Shown here: positions 34,085-42,296 of the stretch, piece by piece | How positions within the stretch are numbered: position 1 is the first letter of the stretch | Layout of the letters: the number at the start of each line of letters is the position of its first letter | Assembly (NCBI GenBank): GCA_947627985.1 | Contig: CANQYD010000005.1 | Span: 1 to 64,000 of the forward strand | DNA from: an uncultured Clostridia bacterium | GTDB lineage: Bacteria > Bacillota > Clostridia > Oscillospirales > Ruminococcaceae | DNA: 64,000 bases | Direction: 5' to 3' | Notes under the pieces: model-generated | The model's input: the letters and a program-made list of their open reading frames with translations, nothing else | Databases searched by the model: none | What the model was told of the DNA's origin: nothing | Made by a program: the position numbers and the translations under genes

Positions 34085-34864
34085 CTATTTCAAAAGCTCC
34101 GAGAGCATCTTCTCAGGGTGGAGCAAAAACTCCCTTGTGATCGCGTAATGCTCGGTATTTCGCCAATCGACCCGCCTTATCCCTTCCCGGTCGATCCAAA
34201 GTATCTCAGACCCCGGCAGCGCAGAGAGTATCGGCGAGTGCGTGGCGATTATAAACTGCGAGCCGAGCCCCGAAAGACGGTACACCTCACGCATGAGCGT
34301 CATGATCCCAATCGGCGAAAGCGCGGCTTCCGGCTCGTCCAGAATATACAGCCCGCTGCCGGAAAAACGATTTTGCACGAGCCTCAGAAACGCTTCCCCG
34401 TGGCTCATCTTGTGAAGCGACGTCCCGCCGTAGCTTTCTGAAATCTTCGGCGCGGAAGCGGGAATTTCGTCAAGCTCGTCGATATAGCTCGCCGCGTTGT
34501 AAAAACTCTCTGCGCGCAGGAAAAACCCGTCTCTCGGTCTTAAAAACTTCGACAGCCTGAGACAGTCGCACAGCTCGGAATGCGTAGCCCTCGTCTCGAA
34601 CATGAAATTCAGACTGCCTCCCTCGGGGTTGAAGCCGAACGCCGCCGCGATCCCTTCAATGAGGGTGGACTTCCCCGAGCCGTTTTCACCCATAAAAAAC
34701 GTAACTTTTTTATCAAATACGATCGGCTCGCGCTTAAGAGCCTTCACGGCGGGAATTACATTCAGATACGAATCCTTCCCCGGTTCGCTTTTGAGAGCCG
34801 CTTCAAGGATAAAATTCCCGTTATCCGTAAATTTTTCACCCTGCTCTCTTGCATTTCTTTTCAT
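34085..34864 (-). CDS. AAA-family ATPase (SMC/ABC-like, single domain)
   Basis: 259 aa. Walker A FFMGENGSGKSTLIEG (about residues 56-71), signature-like region GGTSLHKMSHGEAFLRL, Walker B LYILDEPEAALSP, H-loop IIATHSPIL. Arrangement is that of AAA_15/AAA_21 ATPases rather than transport ABC proteins. Such stand-alone ATPases occur both as housekeeping proteins and in defence modules. Overlaps the small membrane-protein gene by 29 bases, indicating an operon; divergently placed with the unknown gene at 35133. Confidence 0.85.
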   Translation of the reverse strand: MKRNAREQGEKFTDNGNFILEAALKSEPGKDSYLNVIPAVKALKREPIVFDKKVTFFMGENGSGKSTLIEGIAAAFGFNPEGGSLNFMFETRATHSELCDCLRLSKFLRPRDGFFLRAESFYNAASYIDELDEIPASAPKISESYGGTSLHKMSHGEAFLRLVQNRFSGSGLYILDEPEAALSPIGIMTLMREVYRLSGLGSQFIIATHSPILSALPGSEILWIDREGIRRVDWRNTEHYAITREFLLHPEKMLSELLK

Positions 34865-35009
34865 TTTGTATTATAATATTTATATCATCGGCGGGAAGCG
34901 GCTTTTGGACCCTTTTGGCGTCTCTTTCACGCTGCAAAGTCAGTACGGCGTCCCTAAGCGTGTAGAGGAACAGAAGTCCGAGCGATAAGATTGCGATATA
35001 GAACATCAT
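34836..35009 (-). CDS. Small single-TM protein upstream of AAA ATPase
   Basis: 57 aa. ATG 35009 with AAAGGAG 8 bases before it. MMFYIAILSLGLLFLYTLRD is a membrane segment, followed by a basic, charged tail (LQRERDAKRVQKPLP). Its stop lies inside the ATPase gene (29-base overlap in another frame), so translation is coupled. Could tether the ATPase to the membrane. No family recognised. Confidence 0.65.
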   Translation of the reverse strand: MMFYIAILSLGLLFLYTLRDAVLTLQRERDAKRVQKPLPADDINIIIQNEKKCKRAG

Positions 35010-35060
35010 GGCGATTTCTCCTTTACTTGTTTTCTATATCTTCATTATACACACATAACT

Positions 35061-35118
35061 GTCCAAAAATACGGACTTATCCCGGAAATTTTCGGATTAT
35101 GAGTCCAAAAAATCGGAC
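35061..35118. promoter_or_regulatory. Three tandem palindromic sites in divergent promoter region
   Basis: GTCCAAAAATACGGAC (35061-35076), CCGGAAATTTTCGG (35082-35095) and GTCCAAAAAATCGGAC (35103-35118). Centres are 20 and 22 bp apart, about two helical turns each, and each is followed by a TTA-type word. The first lies upstream of a minus-strand -10 TATAAT (35048-35043); the third reaches the ribosome binding site of the gene at 35133. This looks like a three-site operator controlling both sides. Confidence 0.65.
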
Positions 35119-35132
35119 TTAAAGGAGATTTT

Positions 35133-35678
35133 ATGGCATTTTCACTGATTTCCGGGGTATTTATCCCCGACGTTTCCCCGATTTTAAAGGAGTACCGACC
35201 CAAAAAGGACGGCTTCATTCTCAGCCTTTCGGGCGATGATTACGGCAGATTTTTCCATGACGCGCTCAAACTTCTGCCCGAGCCGATCTTCTTTTTCATC
35301 GAGACCCCTTCCGACAACGACGGCAGGAGGACATACTATTTGGATAACTGCACGCGACCCGTGGCTCAGGCGATCTTAAAGCGCTACGGCGGGATTTTAT
35401 ATAACGACGGCGTGATACGTTGGGGCTTCGGTTCCCATAAAACGGAAGAGGAGGTCTATATGCAGGACTACCAGACCGTCAGCGGATACGCAAAAAGCCG
35501 GGAGCTTAAAAATCTCCCCAAAAATTTGGGGTATAAAGAAAATCCGTCAGCCAAGCTCACTTGGGATATTATTTCCGCGGAAAATCCCGGGGAATGCGTG
35601 AACGTCGAGTCTGACGGCGAGACATATGAAGAAATGGTCAGCAATCTCACCGAAGTGGGAATGTATGCCGAAGAGTAA
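35133..35678 (+). CDS. Conserved-looking protein of unknown function
   Basis: 181 aa, soluble, no signal peptide. Segments that look structured: LLPEPIFFFIETPSDNDGRR, YYLDNCTRPVAQAILKRYGG and GILYNDGVIRWGFGSH. No known catalytic motif. AAAGGAG precedes ATG 35133. Shares a divergent control region with the small membrane protein/AAA ATPase pair, suggesting a common regulator. The overall look (acidic, single domain) is compatible with an immunity-type or regulatory protein, but that is a guess. Confidence 0.65.
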   Translation: MAFSLISGVFIPDVSPILKEYRPKKDGFILSLSGDDYGRFFHDALKLLPEPIFFFIETPSDNDGRRTYYLDNCTRPVAQAILKRYGGILYNDGVIRWGFGSHKTEEEVYMQDYQTVSGYAKSRELKNLPKNLGYKENPSAKLTWDIISAENPGECVNVESDGETYEEMVSNLTEVGMYAEE

Positions 35679-35730
35679 ATTTTCCGGTTGATCCGGTAAA
35701 AATAAAAATGCTGAAAGCGAGGAAAATTTT

Positions 35731-37254
35731 ATGGCTTATGTAATAGGCGTCGATATCGGAACGAGCGGCACAAAAACGGTGCTGTTCGACGAAAAGGGGA
35801 CGGTGATCGCTTCAAAGACGATCGAGTACCCGATGTATCAGCCGAAAAACGGCTATGCCGAGCAGGACCCCGCAGACTGGGCAAACGCCGCGATCCAGAC
35901 GATCAAAGCGGTAGTCGCTCAGAGCGGCGTCAATAAGGAGGACGTCAAGGGCATCGGTCTCTCGGGACAGATGCACGGTCTTGTCATGCTCGACAAGGAC
36001 AACGCGGTCATCAGGCGTTCGATAATCTGGTGCGATCAGAGGACCGCTAAGGAAGTCGACGAGATGAACGAAAAGCTCGGGAGGGATAAGCTGATCTCGA
36101 TCACTGCCAACCCGGCGCTCACCGGCTGGACTGCGGCAAAGATACTCTGGGTCAAGAACAACGAGCCGGAGAACTATGAAAAATGCCGCCACATTCTGCT
36201 GCCGAAGGACTACATAAGGTTCGTCCTCACCCACGAATACGCGACGGAAGTCTCGGACGCTTCGGGCATGCAGCTTCTTAGCGTCCCGAAAAGAGACTGG
36301 TCTGACGAGATCATAGACGGCTTGGGGCTTGACAAGACTATGCTCGGCAAGGTATACGAATCCTGCGAAGTCACCGGCGGGCTCACCGGCGATATCGCCG
36401 AAGCTGTCGGTCTTTGCGAGGGCACGCCGGTAGTCGGAGGCGCGGGCGACAATGCCGCCGCAGCCGTCGGAACGGGCGTAGTCGAGGACGGAAAGGCGTT
36501 CACCACCATCGGCACCTCGGGCGTCGTTTTCGCTCACACTTCAAAGATTTCGATAGATAAGCTCGGCAGAGTTCACACCTGCTGTGCGGCAGTCCCGGGC
36601 GCGTGGCACGTCATGGGCGTCACTCAGGGCGCGGGACTATCCTTAAAATGGTTCAGAGACAACTTCTGCAACGCCGAAAAAGAGACCTCGTCGCAGATGG
36701 GGGTCGATCCCTATTATCTCATGGACAAGGAAGCCGCAAGCGTGCCGATCGGCTCGAACAGGCTTTTGTACCTGCCCTATCTGATGGGTGAGCGCACTCC
36801 TCATCTCGATCCGGACGCGAGAGGAGTATTCTTCGGGCTTTCGGCGATGCATCAGAAAAAGGACCTTCTGAGAGCGGTCATGGAAGGCGTTTCCTACAGC
36901 CTGCGCGACTGCGTCGAGGTGTTCAGGCAGATGGATATAAATGTCAGCGATATGATGGCTTGCGGCGGAGGCGGCACGTCCCCGCTCTGGAGGCAGATGC
37001 TCGCCGATCTGTATGCATGCCCGGTCAAGACGGCTTCTTCTAAGGAAGGTCCGGCGCTTGGCGTAGCGCTTCTGGCGGCAGTCGGTACGGGTATCTATTC
37101 GAGCGTCCCCGAGGCATGCAGAAAGGTCGTCAAGACCGACAAGATCCAGGAGCCGATCAAGGAAAATATCAAGCCTTATGACGATTTTTATAAGCTCTAT
37201 ACCGAGATTTACCCGGCGCTGAAGGGGTGCTACAAAAAGCTGGCGGGGATGTAA
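35731..37254 (+). CDS. xylB: Xylulokinase
   Basis: 507 aa FGGY-family kinase. VIGVDIGTSGTKTVLFDEKG, KGIGLSGQMHGLVMLD (the QMHG motif typical of xylulokinase), IIWCDQRT, VGGAGDNAAAAVG, GTSGVVFAHT and the FGGY signature region MACGGGGTSPLWRQMLAD. Phosphorylates D-xylulose for the pentose phosphate pathway. No xylose isomerase next to it, but a GH39 beta-xylosidase-like gene lies 5 kb downstream. Confidence 0.94.
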   Translation: MAYVIGVDIGTSGTKTVLFDEKGTVIASKTIEYPMYQPKNGYAEQDPADWANAAIQTIKAVVAQSGVNKEDVKGIGLSGQMHGLVMLDKDNAVIRRSIIWCDQRTAKEVDEMNEKLGRDKLISITANPALTGWTAAKILWVKNNEPENYEKCRHILLPKDYIRFVLTHEYATEVSDASGMQLLSVPKRDWSDEIIDGLGLDKTMLGKVYESCEVTGGLTGDIAEAVGLCEGTPVVGGAGDNAAAAVGTGVVEDGKAFTTIGTSGVVFAHTSKISIDKLGRVHTCCAAVPGAWHVMGVTQGAGLSLKWFRDNFCNAEKETSSQMGVDPYYLMDKEAASVPIGSNRLLYLPYLMGERTPHLDPDARGVFFGLSAMHQKKDLLRAVMEGVSYSLRDCVEVFRQMDINVSDMMACGGGGTSPLWRQMLADLYACPVKTASSKEGPALGVALLAAVGTGIYSSVPEACRKVVKTDKIQEPIKENIKPYDDFYKLYTEIYPALKGCYKKLAGM

Positions 37255-37261
37255 GTCGCAA

Positions 37262-37903
37262 GGTTTTCGGGAGACCGGATTTTGCATATGACCTTCTGAG
37301 AGATAAGTCAAGTTTAGGATCAAGCCCTTTTTAAAGGGTTTGCGGGTTCCAAGGGCGGAGCCCTTGGTCGCCCGTCACAGCGGGCGAAATCTCCGCAAAA
37401 AGGACAGCGAAAGCTGTCCTTTTTGCTTTTATCGTTCATGGGAGCTCGGCGAAGCCGAGCGACAGCCCGGAGTGGCGTGAGCAGAAGCCGGTTTTGTTAC
37501 CAATCGCACTTCGCAATCAAAAACGCATGATTGCTCGTTCTCTTGGACAAAACCCCGCGTCTGCGGGAACCCCGCAGGGGTGCCCCACAAAGCCGAGCGA
37601 AGCGAGGCAAAAAAGCCCCTCCCCACCGGAGGGGTTGTGGTGGGGGAAAGCCGGAGGGGTGTCAGCAGAAGCTGGTTTTGCAGCCAATCGACCGTTCACC
37701 GGACGGTCTCTTGAGCAAAACCTCGCATGTCTTGCTCGTGCTCTTGGACAAAACCCCGCGTCTGCGGAACCCCGCAGGGGTGCCCCACAGAGCCGAGCGA
37801 AGCGAGGCTCGAATGCCCCCTCTCCCTTGGGAGAGGGGGCTGGGGGTGAGGGTAAAGCCGGAAAGGGACATGGGGAAAACCCGCAGGGGTTGTCCCCAAC
37901 ATA
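37262..37903 (+). repeat. R1 composite hairpin repeat, copy 4 (extended)
   Basis: GATAAGTCAAGTTTAGG core, AAGCCCTTTTTAAAGGGTTT, CCAAGGGC-GGA-GCCCTTGG, CGCCCGTCACAGCGGGCG, then variable hairpin GCAAAAAGGACAGC-GAAA-GCTGTCCTTTTTGC (37395-37426) followed by TTTT. Unusually it carries two successive GGTTTTG ... CAAAACC modules (37490-37556 and 37673-37755), the second with an internal GACCGTTCACCGGACGGTC palindrome, suggesting internal duplication followed by change. Confidence 0.8.
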
Positions 37904-37977
37904 GTAGTCACGTCGTAAAGAATTAAACAACGGTTTACATATAGAATAGTAATTCCCGCCCTCTCCTACCCCCTGTT

Positions 37978-38030
37978 AAAAGGTATTCGTTCATTTTCTC
38001 GCTGGAAAATGAACTCATGCTATTTTAAGC
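37978..38030 (+). repeat. R3 repeat, copy 4
   Basis: AAAAGGTATTC (37978-37988), perfect 10-bp stem GTTCATTTTC/GAAAATGAAC (37989-37998 with 38005-38014), then TCATGCTATTTTAAGC and a C-rich stretch. Confidence 0.78.
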
Positions 38031-38302
38031 AGACCCCCACCCCCGCCGAAGTCTGCGCAGACTTATAGTAAAGATGAACCCCCTCCCCCTAAAGAGGGAG
38101 GGGGTGGGCGTAAGGAAAAATTATAGGAGCTGGGTCATAGGGTAGAAACCTTTCCAAAGGCTTCCCCTACAATTTAGCATAATTAAAAATCAAAAGCAAT
38201 AATTTCCCCCTTCAACTCTCCCCCACATACTTCCCCCCAAAAAAATCTCCCCCGCCACACCAGCAGGGGAGACCCTTATACCTATCCTATATCTTCAAAA
38301 CC

Positions 38303-41300
38303 TTACCCAACAACCTCATCGCACTCCGCGCACCTCTTCCCCTCCTGCGGCGTGTCGACCTCCACCGGGTCGCCCGCAAGGTCGGCGCGGACGTATCCGC
38401 AGTAGGTGCACTTGCCGTTTTGGTCGAAGCTGTGCGGCTGAGTGAAGGTCACGGTGCCGCAGCCGGGACAGAAGAGATAGTGATTCTCGTCGTCATGCGA
38501 AGTGACGGTCGAGTGGACGTGCCCGGGATTTGTCGGCAGGGGATTGCTTTGGGTGATCTTATACCCGCATACCGAGCAGACACCGTTCACAAAGCTGTGC
38601 GCCGTGATGGCGGTCTTTTCACCGCATGCGCACACTCCGTAGTGCCCGACATCACCGCTTGCATAATATGTATATGCATGCGTATGTCCCGGGGTGACTT
38701 TTTCCTCATATCCGCACACCGTGCAGACCCCGTTTACAAAGCTGTGCGCCACGGTCGCGGTCCGTTCTCCGCAAACGGTATTTCCGTCTATATGCTGGCA
38801 GACGCCGTAATGTCCCGCCTCGCCGTCGGCAAAGTATGTGTATTCATGAGTATGCCCGGGCTCCGGGGGATCGGGATTTACGGACGAGCTGCTCACAAAT
38901 CCGCAGACGGTGCACTTACCGTCGGTGAATGTATGATGGGTGATCTCGGACGCGGCTCCGCACCTTGTTCCGTCGGGATAGATGTAGTCGCAGACGAGAT
39001 GGTGCCCCGTCTCGCCGTCCGAAACGGCTGATTTAAACTCATGGGTGTGCTGACTGACGGGTCCCGAGATCACGTTGATCGCAAGAGCCTTTGCGGACAC
39101 CGTCTCAGCCATCGAAGCGCCCGCGATTGCAACCGCCTTGCAGTAGTATGTTCCGCTGTGGGAGGAGTGCGCGCCGGTGACCGTCAGGTTCTCGCCTGTG
39201 CCGATCATATGCGCGTTGTCGATGGTGCGAAGAACCGACTCGCGGTACCAGCGGTATGTATAAGCCGGGTTGGGATTTAAAACCGAGAGCGTGAAGCTTC
39301 CGCCTTCGCCGACGGTGCTTGATGATGTCGTGATATCAAACTGGGCGGGTGCCGCAGCCTTCTGTACGACGGCTTCTCCGACTTCATTTACGGTCGCGGC
39401 GATTGCGATAAACTTCGCGTTCACGACAGCCGAATGCGCGTCGGTGATGTCCTCATATTTTATTGTATATGTATTACCCTGAGCACTTGCAGCAGCCCCG
39501 GAAATCTCGACGGTATCTACCTTATAACCGGCGTCGGGAGTGACGGTATATGTGAGAGATTCCCCGGGCTTAAGCGACACCGTGCTCGCCTTCTGACCGT
39601 TTACGGTAATGCTTCCGCCTTCATTTGCGACCAGCACAACGCTCTTTGCGGTATCGATCTTTGCAGGATCGGCGGCAACGGCGGCGATCGTGAAGGGGGA
39701 GAAGCTTCTGACCTCGATCAAAAGCCCGTAGGGAGTGACGGTGCAGGGGATCGTCTCGATGTCGGTGATGTTCCCGTCCGCGTCTTTGATATAATGGTAT
39801 GCCTTGAACTCAACGCCCGCGTCCTCGGGACCGTAGCCGACGGGGAATCCGCAGGTCACCCTTATCGACATGCCGTCTTTGAGCTCGGAGAGCTGTTTGC
39901 GGCAGAGGGTGAGATTTATATTGTAGGAGGAAGATGACAAAACCGTGTCGCTTGTCTTTTGATCGATAAGATCGGTCATGGTGTGCTCGTCCTTTTTGTT
40001 TGCGTCGGAGACGACGAGCATCAGCCTCGACTTGAGCTGTTTTTCAAACGGAGTGCCCTCGGCGTTCTCGATGATATCACCGACCGAGAGATCGCCGTCG
40101 GTCAGGATCTGCGGCTTTGCGAAGCAGTTGTAATCAAATCCCTGCTTGCGGTAGCAGCAGATGGCGCAGGGGTGAGAGCACCCGAATCCGAAGCTGTTAG
40201 CCGCTTTTCCGCTCCAAGCTCCGACCACGCCGTCGATATAGAAATCGTAGTAGACGTTGTCGTCAGCCCACATTTCGCTCGGCGTGAAGTCGAATTCAAC
40301 GGTGGTATATGGCTTTGAGCCGTCGGTCGGGACGGTGTGATACATCTTGAGCCCGCTTGTGAGATAGCTGTAATCTCCCTCTCTTGTGCCGCTCTGTGAG
40401 CCGACTCCGCGGTCGGTCACCTTGACGGAAAGGCTGATATCCTGTACCGTCGCGGTCTGGATAGCCTTGAGATATTCATCTTCCGGCGGCAGGCTGCTTC
40501 CTAAAGAAGGGTCGCAGTATTTATCATAAACTTCCTGCGTTACCAAAATATCATCAAACTCCGCGGTCACATGATGGGTGGTGCCGTCGATCATCATCGC
40601 CATATTCGTATAAGGCGTGACTTTGAGGGCATAGGGAGCCGCGCGGTAGGAGCCGTATTTATTTTTCTGCATACCGCTGTCCGCGAGCAGTATCATCGGA
40701 TCGCCGTGGAAGTAGAAATCGGGGATAGTGACCCCGGCGACGACGGTCGTCGAGGGCTGGATATCCGTCACGCCGAACTCGATATACTCGATATGCGGCA
40801 TCGGGAAGACGGTGCAGCTGAGACCGTTATAGACCTCGTGCCCGATAGCCTCATACAAAGTCGTATCGACATAGAACCACTCGGAGGGCTCCCAAGAGCG
40901 GCTCGCGGTATCCCAAATCTTGGTTTTCATCAGAAGATAATATCCCTGCTGCTTCATCTCAAGGTCGTTCATGCCGAGGTAGCTGACATAGTATGTCCCG
41001 GCGTCGGTGCCTTCAAACTGAGTGACGTCAAACATCACCTGCAAGGGCGCGTTCGGGTCGGAGAATCCCTCGGCGGCTTCGTTTTCCATGTTCATGATGG
41101 GATAGCCGAACGCAAAATTCGACTCCGACATGACGTTGGAGACCTTGTGGTGAACGGAGAGTTTAGCCTCGCCGACCAGCAGATATTCGTGGTTTTCATA
41201 CCCGTCGAGACCGGTGGTGTTAGTCGTCTGGGTCTTTTTGTTGATGGGGTCGTCCATCGTGACGTCGACGCCGTACCATTCTCCGTCGATCTCAACGGCG

Positions 41301-42076
41301 TCCCAGATATGCTGTTCGTAATCGTTCTCGCCGTGGGTATACACGCCCATGATCATCACGCAGGGGATCCCGAGCCTGTCCATAGCGGCTTTGAAAGCCC
41401 TGGTGTAGGACTCGCAGACGCCTTCATGATTGATAAGCGCGCCGTAAGCGGTCCTGATGGTGCCGATGCTGTCGGACTTCTGCATTTCAAACAAAGTCAG
41501 CTCGTCGCGGTAAGTTACGCTCTTTGCAATCTCATCATGTATGACCGTGACGATCGCCGCTGGATCGGTAAGCCCCGATGCCTTTGCGACAAGCTGATCA
41601 AGAGCGGTATTGTAGATGGCAATCGCCGCGTTTACCTGCGTTTCGCTTGTAAATCCTGCGGTGTAATAGTTGTCGTATTTGCCGGGACCCATGTAGAGAT
41701 GATATCCCGACTGATCGCCGGTGATCCTTATCGAAAGCGCCGAAAAATCGACATAGAAAACGCTCGGGTTGTCCATGATATAGGCGTCCCTCGCGGCTCC
41801 GAATTCGCTCAAAAGATCGACCGAGCCGTTTACCTGACCGGCTAAAACGTCCTGACCGACCGATGAAGTCAGCTCGACGCTTGCATTTCCGGTTTTAAAG
41901 CTTCCGTCAGCCTCCATCTTCACCATCGCGTCGTAAAATACCTTTGCGGTCGGGCGAAGCTGGCTGTAGAAGTATCGGGCGATATTGCCCGAAGGCGACA
42001 GTGCAAAGGCGTTTGCCGGCATGATCGCGATCACCATGCACACGGCAAGAAGCACACAAATCAATCTTCTCTTCAT
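38303..42076 (-). CDS. Large secreted transglutaminase-domain surface protein
   Basis: 1257 aa. Signal peptide RRLICVLLAVCMVIAIMPAN with AFA cleavage site. A transglutaminase-like domain follows (Cys in HEGVCESYTRAFKAAMDRL, His in EQHIWDAVEIDGEWYGVD, Asp in VTMDD). The middle has beta-sandwich regions and an Ig-like segment (GGSFTLSVLNPNPAYTYRWY). The C-terminal 250 residues hold five HSF-type repeats of the form HSFVNGVCTVCGY with paired cysteines, separated by GHTHxY motifs. No LPxTG or NPQTN signal, so it is not an obvious sortase substrate. ATG 42076 or 42085 (CAGGAGG upstream) are both possible. Its own promoter region lies in 42080-42250. Confidence 0.85.
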   Translation of the reverse strand: MKRRLICVLLAVCMVIAIMPANAFALSPSGNIARYFYSQLRPTAKVFYDAMVKMEADGSFKTGNASVELTSSVGQDVLAGQVNGSVDLLSEFGAARDAYIMDNPSVFYVDFSALSIRITGDQSGYHLYMGPGKYDNYYTAGFTSETQVNAAIAIYNTALDQLVAKASGLTDPAAIVTVIHDEIAKSVTYRDELTLFEMQKSDSIGTIRTAYGALINHEGVCESYTRAFKAAMDRLGIPCVMIMGVYTHGENDYEQHIWDAVEIDGEWYGVDVTMDDPINKKTQTTNTTGLDGYENHEYLLVGEAKLSVHHKVSNVMSESNFAFGYPIMNMENEAAEGFSDPNAPLQVMFDVTQFEGTDAGTYYVSYLGMNDLEMKQQGYYLLMKTKIWDTASRSWEPSEWFYVDTTLYEAIGHEVYNGLSCTVFPMPHIEYIEFGVTDIQPSTTVVAGVTIPDFYFHGDPMILLADSGMQKNKYGSYRAAPYALKVTPYTNMAMMIDGTTHHVTAEFDDILVTQEVYDKYCDPSLGSSLPPEDEYLKAIQTATVQDISLSVKVTDRGVGSQSGTREGDYSYLTSGLKMYHTVPTDGSKPYTTVEFDFTPSEMWADDNVYYDFYIDGVVGAWSGKAANSFGFGCSHPCAICCYRKQGFDYNCFAKPQILTDGDLSVGDIIENAEGTPFEKQLKSRLMLVVSDANKKDEHTMTDLIDQKTSDTVLSSSSYNINLTLCRKQLSELKDGMSIRVTCGFPVGYGPEDAGVEFKAYHYIKDADGNITDIETIPCTVTPYGLLIEVRSFSPFTIAAVAADPAKIDTAKSVVLVANEGGSITVNGQKASTVSLKPGESLTYTVTPDAGYKVDTVEISGAAASAQGNTYTIKYEDITDAHSAVVNAKFIAIAATVNEVGEAVVQKAAAPAQFDITTSSSTVGEGGSFTLSVLNPNPAYTYRWYRESVLRTIDNAHMIGTGENLTVTGAHSSHSGTYYCKAVAIAGASMAETVSAKALAINVISGPVSQHTHEFKSAVSDGETGHHLVCDYIYPDGTRCGAASEITHHTFTDGKCTVCGFVSSSSVNPDPPEPGHTHEYTYFADGEAGHYGVCQHIDGNTVCGERTATVAHSFVNGVCTVCGYEEKVTPGHTHAYTYYASGDVGHYGVCACGEKTAITAHSFVNGVCSVCGYKITQSNPLPTNPGHVHSTVTSHDDENHYLFCPGCGTVTFTQPHSFDQNGKCTYCGYVRADLAGDPVEVDTPQEGKRCAECDEVVG

Positions 42077-42216
42077 ACTTGACATATCCTCCTGTAGGTG
42101 TCTTTTTAAATGCTCAAATAAATTGATATTCAAGCATACAATATTATACTACATTATTATTTTCCTGTCAAGAGGAATTTTGCCGCAAACCCCGAATTTT
42201 AAGGGGTCTTCGGGTA

Positions 42217-42245
42217 TTGACAAATTTTATGTATTCGTGTAAAAT
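42217..42245 (+). promoter_or_regulatory. Promoter of the GH39 gene
   Basis: TTGACA (42217-42222), 17-nt spacer, TAAAAT (42240-42245). A small inverted repeat (CCCCGAATTTTAAGGGG, 42190-42206) lies just upstream. Confidence 0.8.
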
Positions 42246-42296
42246 GAGAACTTGGAAGCAAAATATAAAAAGATCGATTTTTGGGAGGAAGAGTAT

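Larger units (their letters stand above)
37255..38302. other. 1-kb gene-free gap composed of repeats
   Basis: Between convergent xylB and the giant surface protein gene. 37262-37903 is R1 copy 4; 37978-38030 is R3 copy 4; the rest is C-rich or AT-rich with more short palindromes (for example CCCTCCCCCT/AGGGAGGGGG at 38080-38105). Open frames here are frames through palindromes. Confidence 0.7.

Noticed and set aside
37494..37930. Long open frames on both strands in the R1 repeat (and similar ones at 22.0-22.4, 32.2-32.5, 44.0-44.5, 49.6-50.0, 52.4-52.8 kb)
   Set aside because: They read through palindromes in several frames, have no ribosome binding site, and the translations are low-complexity Arg/Pro/Gly-rich sequence that recurs between copies as DNA, not as protein.
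40571..41845. A 424-residue open frame antisense to the giant transglutaminase gene
   Set aside because: It is the antisense shadow of a long GC-skewed coding region; no RBS, no domain, and the opposite strand encodes a convincing secreted protein.
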